From an uncultured Verrucomicrobiota bacterium (GTDB lineage Bacteria > Verrucomicrobiota > Kiritimatiellia > Kiritimatiellales > Tichowtungiaceae), in contig CAIKGD010000070.1 of assembly GCA_903826865.1 (NCBI GenBank), forward strand, positions 1-64,000: DNA of 64,000 nt, written 5' to 3'. Positions 9,277 through 17,034 of this stretch are shown piece after piece. A model generated the notes under the pieces. It did not search any database. It was not told the origin of the DNA and worked only from the letters and a program-made list of their open reading frames with translations. The position numbers and the translations under genes are program-made. The first letter of the stretch is position 1. Every line of letters begins with the position of its first letter.

Positions 9277-9648
9277 TCACGGGCCACCGCCCCCTAATAG
9301 ACTCTTTCTGAACGCCTCAATCATTTTACTTTCCTCTTCAAGCGCAACGAGTTGCTGATCCCGAGAACCCTCACTGATCAGCCCTTTTCTGGCAAAAAGG
9401 ATCAGCATATTGGCATTTTCAAAACATGAACGTTTGGCAAAATTTAAAAACTGTGCAAATTCTTTTTTCGATGCCGATCCCGCGCCTTCGGCAATATTAT
9501 TTGAAATACTGAGTGCCGCACCTCTTAACTGATCCGAAAAACGATAAAACTTCCGCGCATCCATTTCACTGGCAATATCGAGCAAATAGTCGGCGATCTC
9601 AATGGCCCGCTTCCATATCTCAAGATTCCGAAATCTAAACTGCGCCAT
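9277..9648 (-). CDS. Four-helix-bundle protein, 23S rRNA intervening-sequence type
   Basis: A 123-residue helical protein with family hallmarks FRNLEIWKRAIEIADYLLDI, FRFSDQLRGAALSISNNIAEGAGS, KKEFAQFLNFAKRS and a C-terminal helix. These S23/IVP proteins were first found in 23S rRNA intervening sequences and are common as stand-alone genes in PVC bacteria and in diversity-generating retroelements. Their cellular role is unclear. Here the gene splits pyrK from pyrD and has a GGGGAGC heptamer tract on each side, as if inserted as a cassette. A Shine-Dalgarno-like CTGAGG sits six bases before the ATG. Its stop overlaps a possible GTG start for pyrD. Confidence 0.9.
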   Translation of the reverse strand: MAQFRFRNLEIWKRAIEIADYLLDIASEMDARKFYRFSDQLRGAALSISNNIAEGAGSASKKEFAQFLNFAKRSCFENANMLILFARKGLISEGSRDQQLVALEEESKMIEAFRKSLLGGGGP

Positions 9649-9661
9649 AGTTTCCTCAGTT

Positions 9662-9683
9662 GCTCCCCGCCCCCGGCTCCCCG
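9662..9683. repeat. GGGGAGC heptamer repeat after pyrK
   Basis: On the minus strand the pyrK stop codon is followed directly by three imperfect GGGGAGC-like units, then the ribosome-binding region of the four-helix-bundle gene. It pairs with the tract at 9238-9266 on the far side of that gene. Confidence 0.75.
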
Positions 9684-10505
9684 CTACTGCTCCCAGAGAA
9701 TCTCCCGTGATTCAAATACAGGGCCGTCTTTGCAGCAGCGCGCCCACTCCCAGCCTTCGGCAGTTTTGCGTTTGATGACGCAGGTGAGGCAGGCACCGAC
9801 GCCGCAGGCCATGTTGCGATCCATGGAGAGCCAGGCCGTCAGACCGTGCCGGATGGCGCGTTCGCCGACCGCTTTGAGCATAGCATTGGGACCGCAGGCG
9901 AAAAGTTCCAGAGAGGCCGAGCCTCCACCGCTCCCCGCTCCCCGCTCCCTGCTCCCTGCTCCCCGCTCTTCCATCCACAGATCAAGCGCGGCGGTGACAA
10001 GACCATTCTGCCCTAGTGAACCGTCGTCGGTGGTAACGCGCACATCCCAGCCGAGCGCCTTGAATTCATCAACACAGAGAATATCAATCGCACTGCGTCC
10101 GCCGAAAAAGGCGATGCCTTTGACGGGCAGCCGGGCGGCCAGCAGGTAGAGCGCGGCGTTGCCGTAGCCGCCAGCGACCAGCACCGGCATTGTTGTGCTT
10201 TTTTTTATCAGCGGGAACCCGTTGCCAAGCGGGCCGACCAGATTGATTTCTTCACCTTCGCGCACAGAGCACAGGGCGGCGGTACCTTTACCGATGGATT
10301 TATAAAGAATGGAGAGTCCTTGGGCGTCCGCTTTAAAGACACTGAAGGGACGGCGCAAGACGGCATCAGCCAAACGCGGTACACGCAAGTGAACAAACTG
10401 CCCCGGCTGTACAAGCGGGCCGATGGCGGGGGCGGAAAGTCTGAGCAGGCGGTAGTCGCCCTGAAAGATGCGATGTTCGGTTACGGTAGTGTTTTCCTGT
10501 GTCAT
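9684..10505 (-). CDS. pyrK: Dihydroorotate dehydrogenase electron-transfer subunit
   Basis: A 273-residue FAD and [2Fe-2S] protein that carries electrons from PyrD to NAD+. Domains in order are an FAD-binding barrel with LRRPFSVF (residues about 50-57), an NAD-binding Rossmann half with VLVAGGYGNAALYLLA, and a C-terminal cluster domain with MACGVGACLTCVIK and WARCCKDGPVF that supplies four cysteines. Between about residues 178 and 193 a low-complexity EERGAGSRERGAGSGGG stretch is encoded by the GGGGAGC heptamer repeat, in frame. This lies in the surface loop before LELFACGPNAML. The protein otherwise looks intact, so the insertion is probably tolerated. Confidence 0.94.
   Translation of the reverse strand: MTQENTTVTEHRIFQGDYRLLRLSAPAIGPLVQPGQFVHLRVPRLADAVLRRPFSVFKADAQGLSILYKSIGKGTAALCSVREGEEINLVGPLGNGFPLIKKSTTMPVLVAGGYGNAALYLLAARLPVKGIAFFGGRSAIDILCVDEFKALGWDVRVTTDDGSLGQNGLVTAALDLWMEERGAGSRERGAGSGGGSASLELFACGPNAMLKAVGERAIRHGLTAWLSMDRNMACGVGACLTCVIKRKTAEGWEWARCCKDGPVFESREILWEQ
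9928..9970. repeat. Heptamer repeat inside pyrK, in frame
   Basis: Six imperfect units of the heptamer GCTCCCC/GCTCCCT (plus strand) lie wholly within pyrK and keep the frame open. They encode the GAGSRE-type low-complexity segment. Confidence 0.85.
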
Positions 10506-10566
10506 CGGACGGGGATTGTGCGAAGTTTCAAATGTGAGGTCAAACGCATTCCGCCCGCAGGACAGG

Positions 10567-11571
10567 TTAAAACTGTGCAGCGGAGTTCTGGCGGCGAACC
10601 TTGAGTTCGCGGCGATAATCAGCCAGAAACGCTGCTATTCCAAGATGCCGATTGGCACTGGCCAGATCAAGGGCCGTCTGTCCGGAAGATGACTTGGCAT
10701 CAATATCCGCGCCGTTGCGCGCGAGTTTTTCAAAGAGATCACTCTGGCCATCCTGTGCGGCCAGCAGCAACGGCGTGCGCCCTTCGGTGTCACGGATTTC
10801 AAGTCCGGCCTTATGATCCAGAAGCACCGTAACCACGTCGCTCTGATTGCCGCGTACAGCATGATACAGAGGGGTCCAGCCGTTGCGGTCTTGCACATCG
10901 ACCTTCGCACCGTGATCGAGCAGCAGATTAACGGCTTCTGTACGTCCTCTGTTCACGGCGTAATGCAGGGCGGTTGCGCCGTTTTTTGACTGAGCATTCA
11001 CATCGCTTCCGTGTTCAAGCAAAACACGAAGTATCGTCAGATACCCGGATTGAGCCGCTTCGAAAAGATGGTTACCGTTCTGGCAGGTGTCCGTCCCGGT
11101 AGATGCTCCGGCTTTAATCAACACCTCGGCAGCGGAATGGTTGGCCTGCACGGCGAGGCAAAGCGGTGAAGCGCCTTCCGCATTGAGTCTGTCCAGTGCA
11201 GCGCCGGCGGAGATCAGCCGTTCAGTCAGTCTGGGATCGCTCTGCAGCGCAGCAAGATGCAGCGCTACGTTGCTTTTCTGCCCGGCCAAATTAACATCAG
11301 CCCCTGCAGTCAGCAGTAGTTCCATGGTCATCAGCTGTCCCGCCTGCACAGCATACATCAGCGGCGAAAGGCGGTCTTTATCAAGTGCATTAACGTCGAC
11401 ACCGGTATCCAGCTGGTGCTTGACCTGCTTGATATTTCCATCAGCAGTGGCGCTGTAGAGTGTCGGTTCCGGGCGTATGTCCAGCCAGCATAATCCGGTA
11501 AAAATTGTCAGTGCGGCGGCAAAAACCGAAACCCAGAACCAGAGTGCCTTCAATTGTATTATTTCTCCCAA
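10567..11571 (-). CDS. Membrane-anchored ankyrin-repeat protein
   Basis: A 334-residue protein with an N-terminal membrane anchor (ALWFWVSVFAAALTIFTGLCWL, about residues 9-30), followed by about eight or nine ankyrin repeats covering residues 38-320. Typical units include LSPLMYAVQAGQLMTMELLL, GATALHYAVNRGRTEAVNLL, GWTPLYHAVRGNQSDVVTVL and GRTPLLLAAQDGQSDLFEKL. It probably sits in the inner membrane with the repeats as a protein-binding surface. The binding partner is unknown. It lies 61 bp upstream of pyrK on the same strand. Confidence 0.9.
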   Translation of the reverse strand: MGEIIQLKALWFWVSVFAAALTIFTGLCWLDIRPEPTLYSATADGNIKQVKHQLDTGVDVNALDKDRLSPLMYAVQAGQLMTMELLLTAGADVNLAGQKSNVALHLAALQSDPRLTERLISAGAALDRLNAEGASPLCLAVQANHSAAEVLIKAGASTGTDTCQNGNHLFEAAQSGYLTILRVLLEHGSDVNAQSKNGATALHYAVNRGRTEAVNLLLDHGAKVDVQDRNGWTPLYHAVRGNQSDVVTVLLDHKAGLEIRDTEGRTPLLLAAQDGQSDLFEKLARNGADIDAKSSSGQTALDLASANRHLGIAAFLADYRRELKVRRQNSAAQF

Positions 11572-11678
11572 CTCTGTTAAACGGCAATGAGCTTACTATA
11601 TTTTCATGGATACTGCGTGTCAGGATGGGTGCTGAAGCTTTTGTAAGGGAAGAGACTGCACGACACCAGACAGGAGAA

Positions 11679-12362
11679 TCATCCCTTTTTATCAAGAATC
11701 CACTGAACAGCCCGTTGCACCATTTCGGTTGAGGTGTGCAAGTTGAGCTTGTTCTTGATGCGCAAGCGATAAGTTTCGATTGTTTTGACGCTCAGGTTCA
11801 TGGCCTTGGCGATATCTGCCGTGCTAAGTCCGTTCCCGATCTGTTCGAAAACGGCCAGTTCACGATCACTAAGACAGGAAATCATATCGCCGCCGGGGTC
11901 AACCCTCCGGACGGTTTTCATGATTCGCTGTATGACGGCTTCACTGGCATAGACACCACCGTCCAGTACACAATGAACTGCCTCGACCAACCGTTCGGGG
12001 TGGGCGCTTTTGCTGACATAGCCGGCGGCACCGGCACGCAGAACCCGCTCGGCATAGAGTATTTCATCCTGCATAGAGAGTACCAGAGTTTTAATGTCGG
12101 GAAGCTGTACGGCGATATCTTTGACCAGATCAAGTCCCGAATCCCCGCCCAGCGACAAATCGATCAGAACAAGATCAGGATCCGCTTCTGCACAAAGCTG
12201 TAAAGCTTCCGCACGACCGGCTGCTTCGCCGCAAATGGAAAGATCCTCCTCGCGCTCAATAAAATCGCGCAGACCCTGCCGGATAAATGCATGATCATCA
12301 ACAATCAGAATTTTTTTCTTCGCGGTTTTCGTTTTCGGGTTTGTGTCGCTCATGCGCGGCAT
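11679..12362 (-). CDS. NarL/FixJ-type response regulator with LuxR HTH
   Basis: A 227-residue protein with an N-terminal receiver (KILIVDDHAF; phospho-acceptor Asp68 in LVLIDLSLGG; KSAHPERL near the switch Lys) and a C-terminal LuxR-type helix-turn-helix (LSDRELAVFEQIGNGLSTADIAKAMNLSVKTIETYR shown here only as LSDRELAVFEQI through VKTIETYR). It should bind DNA when phosphorylated. No partner kinase is adjacent; the nearest is the hybrid kinase at 2792-6397. An internal ATG at 12353 would remove three residues and is an equally good start. Confidence 0.93.
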   Translation of the reverse strand: MPRMSDTNPKTKTAKKKILIVDDHAFIRQGLRDFIEREEDLSICGEAAGRAEALQLCAEADPDLVLIDLSLGGDSGLDLVKDIAVQLPDIKTLVLSMQDEILYAERVLRAGAAGYVSKSAHPERLVEAVHCVLDGGVYASEAVIQRIMKTVRRVDPGGDMISCLSDRELAVFEQIGNGLSTADIAKAMNLSVKTIETYRLRIKNKLNLHTSTEMVQRAVQWILDKKG

Positions 12363-12382
12363 ACTGCCAGATTTAATGCGGA

Positions 12383-13189
12383 TTACAATTTTTGTTTGTT
12401 GCGTTTTTTTCTTTCATCTTCTTTTGCCGCGCGCCAAACGGCATCAAGCTCTTCAAGTGAACACTTCTCCATCTCGCGGCCTTCGGCGTGAAGACGGTCT
12501 TCCATGCATTGGAAACGGCGCATGAATTTGCCGATGTTTTCGTTGAGCAGATCCTCGGACTCGTGACCGAGATAGCGGCTGAGATTCACGGTTGAAAAAA
12601 GCAGATCGCCGAGTTCCTCGCGAATAGCGGCGGCATCCTTCTGCGCCATAGCCTCTTTCACTTCGGCCAGCTCCTCTTCGAGCTTCGCAATCACCCCGCC
12701 GATCTCATCCCATTCAAACCCGGCGCGCGCAACGCGCTTCTGCACCAGATTGGCTTTAGCCAGCGCAGGTAGATGGCGCGGGATACCTTCCACCAGCGAA
12801 CGCGGCTTTCCCGTATCCTTTTCGGTTTTCTTAATTTTTTCCCAGTTACGCAGCACTTCGCCGGAGGTATCGGCCTGCACATCGCCGAAAACGTGCGGAT
12901 GGCGCCGCACCAGCTTGTCGGCAATTCCGTTCACCACATCGTTAAAATTGAATTCGCCCGCCTCCTCGCAGATCTGCGCCTGAAAAACGACCTGAAGCAG
13001 CAGATCGCCCAGCTCGCCGCGCAGTTCAGCGCGGTCGCCGCTTTCGATGGCGTCAATCACTTCGTAGGTTTCTTCAACAAGATTGGATTTCAGCGAATCC
13101 AGCGTCTGCTCGCGATCCCACGGACAGCCGTCCGGGGCGCGCAGACGGCGCATAATTTCAATCAAACGGTCTATTGATGTTTCTTTCAT
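12383..13189 (-). CDS. mazG: Nucleoside triphosphate pyrophosphohydrolase
   Basis: House-cleaning all-alpha NTP pyrophosphatase, 268 residues. It has two tandem MazG domains: LRAPDGCPWDREQT, NLVEETYEVIDAI and ELGDLLLQVVFQAQI in the first; KLEEELAEVKEA and EELGDLLFSTVNLSRYL in the second. The paired EExxE and ExxD metal-binding motifs are visible in both. I chose ATG 13189; an in-frame TTG at 13204 adds five residues with no better ribosome-binding site. It lies downstream of the GH3 gene and 20 bp upstream of the LuxR-type regulator, all on the minus strand. Confidence 0.95.
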   Translation of the reverse strand: MKETSIDRLIEIMRRLRAPDGCPWDREQTLDSLKSNLVEETYEVIDAIESGDRAELRGELGDLLLQVVFQAQICEEAGEFNFNDVVNGIADKLVRRHPHVFGDVQADTSGEVLRNWEKIKKTEKDTGKPRSLVEGIPRHLPALAKANLVQKRVARAGFEWDEIGGVIAKLEEELAEVKEAMAQKDAAAIREELGDLLFSTVNLSRYLGHESEDLLNENIGKFMRRFQCMEDRLHAEGREMEKCSLEELDAVWRAAKEDERKKRNKQKL

Positions 13190-13207
13190 AATTACTCGCT
13201 GCAAACA

Positions 13208-13234
13208 AAACGGCGGATGGGGGGTCCCCCGTTT
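13208..13234 (-). terminator. Possible terminator after the GH3 gene
   Basis: AAACGG pairs with CCGTTT around a G5/C5 core just after the GH3 stop, followed on the minus strand by a short T-rich TGTTTG. It is a weak candidate because the loop geometry is uncertain. Confidence 0.3.
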
Positions 13235-15542
13235 AATCGGTTACCTGCAACTCGGCGGTCAAATCGCCGACCATAATCTTGAAAACGCCTGATTCAACTG
13301 CGCTTTCAAGATTCTGGTTCAGAAGCGCCAGATTCTTTGGCCCGAGAGAAAACTTAACCCGTTTTTCCTCTTGCGGTTCAAGGGTTATCCTTGCGAACCC
13401 TTGCAGTTTTTTCACCGGCGTGGTGACACTGCTTATCATATCAGTTACATATAGCTGCACTATTTCATCGCCGGTTCTTTCCGAGATGTTGCTGACCGTT
13501 ACGCTCACTTCAACATTACCGGCAGGCTCGATTTTAGAAGGTGAAATGCGAAGATCACTGTACCTGAAAACCGCATAGCTCAATCCATATCCAAAGGGAT
13601 ATAAAGGCTCTGTACTGGCAAACGCGTACCCTTGCGGTTTTAGTACGTGCTTATAATAAACCGGAGGCTGACCTGCCTGTCTGGGAAAGCAGACAGGCAG
13701 CTTTCCGCCGGGATTGCAATTACCAAAAATTATGTCTGCTATCGCAGTGCCGCCTTCTTCTCCCGGATACCATCCTTCGAGAACGGCCGGAACATTTTCG
13801 GCTATCCAGGTGATACTTAAAGGACGTCCGTTCAAAAGCACGGCTACGACAGGCGCGCCTGTCTCATAAACTGCTTTTACCAGCTGTTCCTGCATTCCGG
13901 TAAGATTCAAATCAGCCCTGTCGACATTTTCGCCACAAGTAATCTCACCTTTTTCTATTGCATCTTTTACTTGCTGAAAAGGTTTGAGCTCACTGTTTTC
14001 TCCAAGAACAAGAATGGCGACATCCGCTTGTTGAGCGGCTTGTATCGCCGCCGGAAACCCTTCTGTTGAAGTGCCTGTCAATGAACAGCCTTCCGCAAAA
14101 AGAACCCTTGTTTTTGACCCGGCCGTGTTTTTGATTCCCTCCAGAACGGTTACCCCGTGACGGGACTTTCCGCTGTAGTCCCCGGTTCTTAATTTATCTG
14201 CATTTGGACCGATTACAGCTATGGTTTTAATGTTCTCTTTATTCAAAGGAAGCAAATTGTTCTGGTTCTTCAACAAAACAACCGATTTATGAGCGGCTTT
14301 TAATGCCAATTGGCGATGTTCGTCTGAATCGCATATCCGTTCAGCCATTTCAGGAGGAGTGTAAATATTTTTACCGTCGAACAACCCCAGCAGAAATTTA
14401 ATCCTCAGAATACGGCCGGCGGCATCATTGATTCTTGCCTGACATATTTGTCCTTCCTGAACCAACTCAAGCAGCGTTTCCTGAAAATTAGCGGTGGGAT
14501 ACAGGTTCATATCGACCCCGCTGCCTATAGCCAGTTTGACAGCTTCTTTGGAGTCGGCTGCTACGTGATGCTGATTACATATCCGCTGAATTCCAGAATT
14601 ATCCGAAACCACATAACCCGTGAACCCCCATTTTTCCTTTAAAATACCGGTAAGCAGCCGCTTGTCGCAATGACACGGGGTGCCGTTTATCTCATTAAGC
14701 GCAGGCATTATCGAGCGAGCTTTAGCTTCTGCAACAGCTGCTTCAAACGGGGCGAGGAAAACTTCCATGAGCGTCCGTTCCGAGATGTCCACCGGGCTCG
14801 TGTTCAGCCCTCCTGTCGAATCACCATAGGCGACGAAGTGCAAAACAGTGGCGATTACAGAGCTGGTTGCGGCGAACTCTTTACCTTGCAACCCATTTAC
14901 CATCGCCACACCTAATCGCGAAACGAGATAAGGATCCTCACCATACGTTTCTTCGATACGCCCCCAGCGGGGATCTCTTGATACGTCGAACAATGGACCG
15001 TAAACCTGGTGAACTCCACAGGATTTTGCCTCCTTTGCCACAGCAGAACCGACCTCTTCCATCAGCTGGGTATCCCAGGAGCTGGCCATACCGATCGACT
15101 GAGGAAAAACAGTCGCCCCTGCAGCATTATACCCGTGGATACTGTTTTCAACGACGAGAACCGGGATGCCCAGCCGGGTATTTTCTATAGCGTATTTCTG
15201 TATTTCATTGGCCATTTCGGCAACTTTTGACGGTGCCAGAGTAAGCGTGTAACCGGCATTACCGAGATTTTTTACAGCTCCCCGTTTTTGTTCTCCGAAA
15301 AGTTTTTCTATTGTACCGGGCACAAGCCCGGTTCGCTCTTTATTCAATATCTCCGTACAGAAAACCATATTCATCTGGCCGATTTTTTCTTCCATCGTCA
15401 TCCGGCCGAGCAGATCTTCCACCCGAATATCTATTGGCAACTGATCGTTTTTATAAGGCAGGGTTTCTGCAAAAGAAAATTCAGACAGAAATGCCAGAGC
15501 GAGGCTTACGCCTGATAAACACAACCCGTTTTTAGTTAACAT
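13233..15542 (-). CDS. GH3 family beta-glycosidase, secreted
   Basis: A 769-residue enzyme with a signal peptide (cleavage expected after FSFA, about residue 25). The GH3 N-terminal barrel includes DLLGRMTMEEKIGQMN, FPQSIGMASSWD, DVSRDPRWGRIEETYGEDP and the nucleophile region GYVVSDNSGI. It is followed by a GH3 C-terminal alpha/beta domain (SVVLLKNQNNLLPL, AVIGPNAD, PGGKLPVCFPR, YPFGYGLSY) and a fibronectin-III-like domain. The nucleophile is Asp in VVSDN, where most relatives have VVSDW. The expected role is hydrolysis of beta-glucosides or beta-xylosides in the periplasm. Exact substrate cannot be read from sequence. It is a single gene, minus strand, upstream of mazG. Confidence 0.93.
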   Translation of the reverse strand: MLTKNGLCLSGVSLALAFLSEFSFAETLPYKNDQLPIDIRVEDLLGRMTMEEKIGQMNMVFCTEILNKERTGLVPGTIEKLFGEQKRGAVKNLGNAGYTLTLAPSKVAEMANEIQKYAIENTRLGIPVLVVENSIHGYNAAGATVFPQSIGMASSWDTQLMEEVGSAVAKEAKSCGVHQVYGPLFDVSRDPRWGRIEETYGEDPYLVSRLGVAMVNGLQGKEFAATSSVIATVLHFVAYGDSTGGLNTSPVDISERTLMEVFLAPFEAAVAEAKARSIMPALNEINGTPCHCDKRLLTGILKEKWGFTGYVVSDNSGIQRICNQHHVAADSKEAVKLAIGSGVDMNLYPTANFQETLLELVQEGQICQARINDAAGRILRIKFLLGLFDGKNIYTPPEMAERICDSDEHRQLALKAAHKSVVLLKNQNNLLPLNKENIKTIAVIGPNADKLRTGDYSGKSRHGVTVLEGIKNTAGSKTRVLFAEGCSLTGTSTEGFPAAIQAAQQADVAILVLGENSELKPFQQVKDAIEKGEITCGENVDRADLNLTGMQEQLVKAVYETGAPVVAVLLNGRPLSITWIAENVPAVLEGWYPGEEGGTAIADIIFGNCNPGGKLPVCFPRQAGQPPVYYKHVLKPQGYAFASTEPLYPFGYGLSYAVFRYSDLRISPSKIEPAGNVEVSVTVSNISERTGDEIVQLYVTDMISSVTTPVKKLQGFARITLEPQEEKRVKFSLGPKNLALLNQNLESAVESGVFKIMVGDLTAELQVTD

Positions 15543-15795
15543 ATGTGATACCCTCTTCCTCAGCTGCGGTTCAGGCGCGGCAACCTAAATACAGGAAGCA
15601 CAAACGGATTGAAAGTTAAATGCCGGATCTGAAAATATTGTCAAATGTTGTGGATGGGTGACTGAAACAACCGCAGAAGAAACCCGCGTAAAGGTTGAGG
15701 CAACGGTTGATCCCGATCAAAACAAGGAGCAAAAGGCAGCCGCTTACTCAGCGGAACGGAGAGAATTTTTGTATTTGACCGGAACCTCTAATGGG

Positions 15796-15888
15796 TGAAG
15801 CAACCCCAGTTTGACGGACACTCAGAAAGGAACCAAAGTGTTCCGGAAGGAGAGTCCCATGAGTCGAGAACCGTACAAGACCTACATC
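15796..15888 (+). mobile_element. Candidate IS3-family left-end remnant
   Basis: TGAAGCAACCCC followed by TTGACGGACACT resembles the terminal inverted repeat style of IS3-family elements (TG start, ACCCC, then GGACACT). An AAGGAGAG ribosome-binding site at 15847-15854 precedes ATG 15859, which opens MSREPYKTY and then stops. That matches the start of an IS3 OrfA (usually MSRK..RTY..EFK). No transposase body or right end follows, so this would be a deleted remnant. The assignment rests on pattern memory only. Confidence 0.35.
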
Positions 15889-16060
15889 TGACGGAGAAGG
15901 TCATCATCGTACACCGGCGCACAGCACCAGACATACTGTTCCGGCAGTTCGAGAATCCGTCCGCCGGCTTTCAGCGCCGCACAAAACCGGGATCCTCTGA
16001 TTTTACATTTGTTTGTTTTTGCCATTCGACACCGATCCGGGATCCGCTGTAAAATATGCA

Positions 16061-16066
16061 TATAAT
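16061..16066 (+). promoter_or_regulatory. Candidate -10 element for the AraC-family gene
   Basis: TATAAT is preceded by TGCA and lies 24 bp upstream of the AraC-family ATG. No clear -35 is seen at normal spacing, so activation by a regulator or an extended -10 is possible. Confidence 0.4.
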
Positions 16067-16089
16067 CCACGAAACAGAGGATTGATAAC

Positions 16090-16941
16090 ATGGACAAACG
16101 TGAGAAAGAATTGGACAAACCTTTTCTGGCCGATCACCCGCTAACGACCCTGCACCTGCACATTGAACGGTACGGGGTGAGAAATCTGACACCAGAATGG
16201 AAAGCCAGCAACCGGCTCGTTCTGGACTCAAAGCTTTACTGGGTCGCCAAGGGTTCCGGGATGCTCCGGATGGATCACCAGAACTTCCGCCTCGCGCCGG
16301 GGAAAATTTACTTTCTGCCGGGCGGCACCGTGCAGTCGTTCGGCACAGAAGACGGACTGTCTTTGCACTGGCTCCATTTCAGGTGCGCGTTAATCAACAG
16401 CATCAGCATCAACCGCTGCTTTGAGTTCAAAAACGAACTGCCGGAAGAAAAAATTCCCGATATCGAAGCCCGGCTGAGGAACATCCGGGAAGAACATGCC
16501 CGGTTTATCAAAAGCAGACACCCCGGCGCACTGCTCAGCGCGCATGGACAGCTGCTGAGCCTGCTGGCCTGTTTTATCCGCTCCGCGGCCGAACGGGAAT
16601 ACGGCAAAGATTTCGAACGGCTCAAAAAAGCCGTCCGGTTTATTGACGAGCACATTAACGAAGCGATCCGGGTGGAAGAGCTGGCCGTGTTATGCGGACT
16701 GGAGAGAACTTATTTTTCCACCCTGTTTAAAAAAACACTCAACTGCTCTCCGCAGGCGTTCATCAACCATCGCCGGATCCAGTTCATTGCGCCGTATCTG
16801 TCACAGCCGCATCTGCTGATCGAGGAAATCGCCGAAAAATCGGGCTTCCCCGATGTGTACTATTTTTCGAGGTTTTTTAAAAAAAACACCGGGCTCTCCC
16901 CGACCGAATACCGCAAAAAACAGCGCGAGGCACTCCCTTAA
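16090..16941 (+). CDS. AraC-family transcriptional regulator
   Basis: A 283-residue protein with an N-terminal cupin-like ligand domain (about residues 35-110, LYWVAKGSGMLRM, LAPGKIYFLPGGTVQSF) and a C-terminal double helix-turn-helix (about 180-278). The latter includes IRVEELAVLCGLERTYFS and IEEIAEKSGFPDVYYFSRFF, ending TGLSPTEYRK. Such proteins usually activate sugar-use genes on binding their ligand. It is preceded by AGAGG at a good distance from ATG 16090 and directly followed by the GH-like/GH29/sulfatase operon on the same strand, with a paired direct repeat in the gap. It is the likely controller of that operon. Confidence 0.94.
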   Translation: MDKREKELDKPFLADHPLTTLHLHIERYGVRNLTPEWKASNRLVLDSKLYWVAKGSGMLRMDHQNFRLAPGKIYFLPGGTVQSFGTEDGLSLHWLHFRCALINSISINRCFEFKNELPEEKIPDIEARLRNIREEHARFIKSRHPGALLSAHGQLLSLLACFIRSAAEREYGKDFERLKKAVRFIDEHINEAIRVEELAVLCGLERTYFSTLFKKTLNCSPQAFINHRRIQFIAPYLSQPHLLIEEIAEKSGFPDVYYFSRFFKKNTGLSPTEYRKKQREALP

Positions 16942-16949
16942 ACAACATC

Positions 16950-16985
16950 TGTCTATTTAATTCCAAGGCTTGTCTATGGGAGTCC
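16950..16985 (+). promoter_or_regulatory. 21-bp-spaced direct repeat, candidate AraC operator
   Basis: TGTCTAT occurs at 16950-16956 and again at 16971-16977, exactly 21 bp apart. Extending each copy to 15 bases (to 16964 and 16985) keeps 11 of 15 positions identical, including a shared TCC end. A pair of direct half-sites 21 bp apart is the classical arrangement for AraC-type activators. It lies in the 93-bp gap between the AraC gene and the glycan operon. Binding is inferred. Confidence 0.5.
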
Positions 16986-17034
16986 CGGACGGAAACACCT
17001 ATCCTTGTTGTGGAGTGATTCAAAAAGGAATTCC

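Larger units (their letters stand above)
15543..16089. other. 547-bp gap with no convincing gene
   Basis: Between the GH3 start and the AraC start I see no full gene. An open stretch of about 47 codons from GTG 15658 to about 15798 is Glu/Lys-rich and may be a decayed fragment. A candidate IS3-family left end is annotated separately at 15796-15888. A TATAAT at 16061-16066, 24 bp before the AraC ATG, is a plausible -10 element, but no good -35 is visible. Confidence 0.5.
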
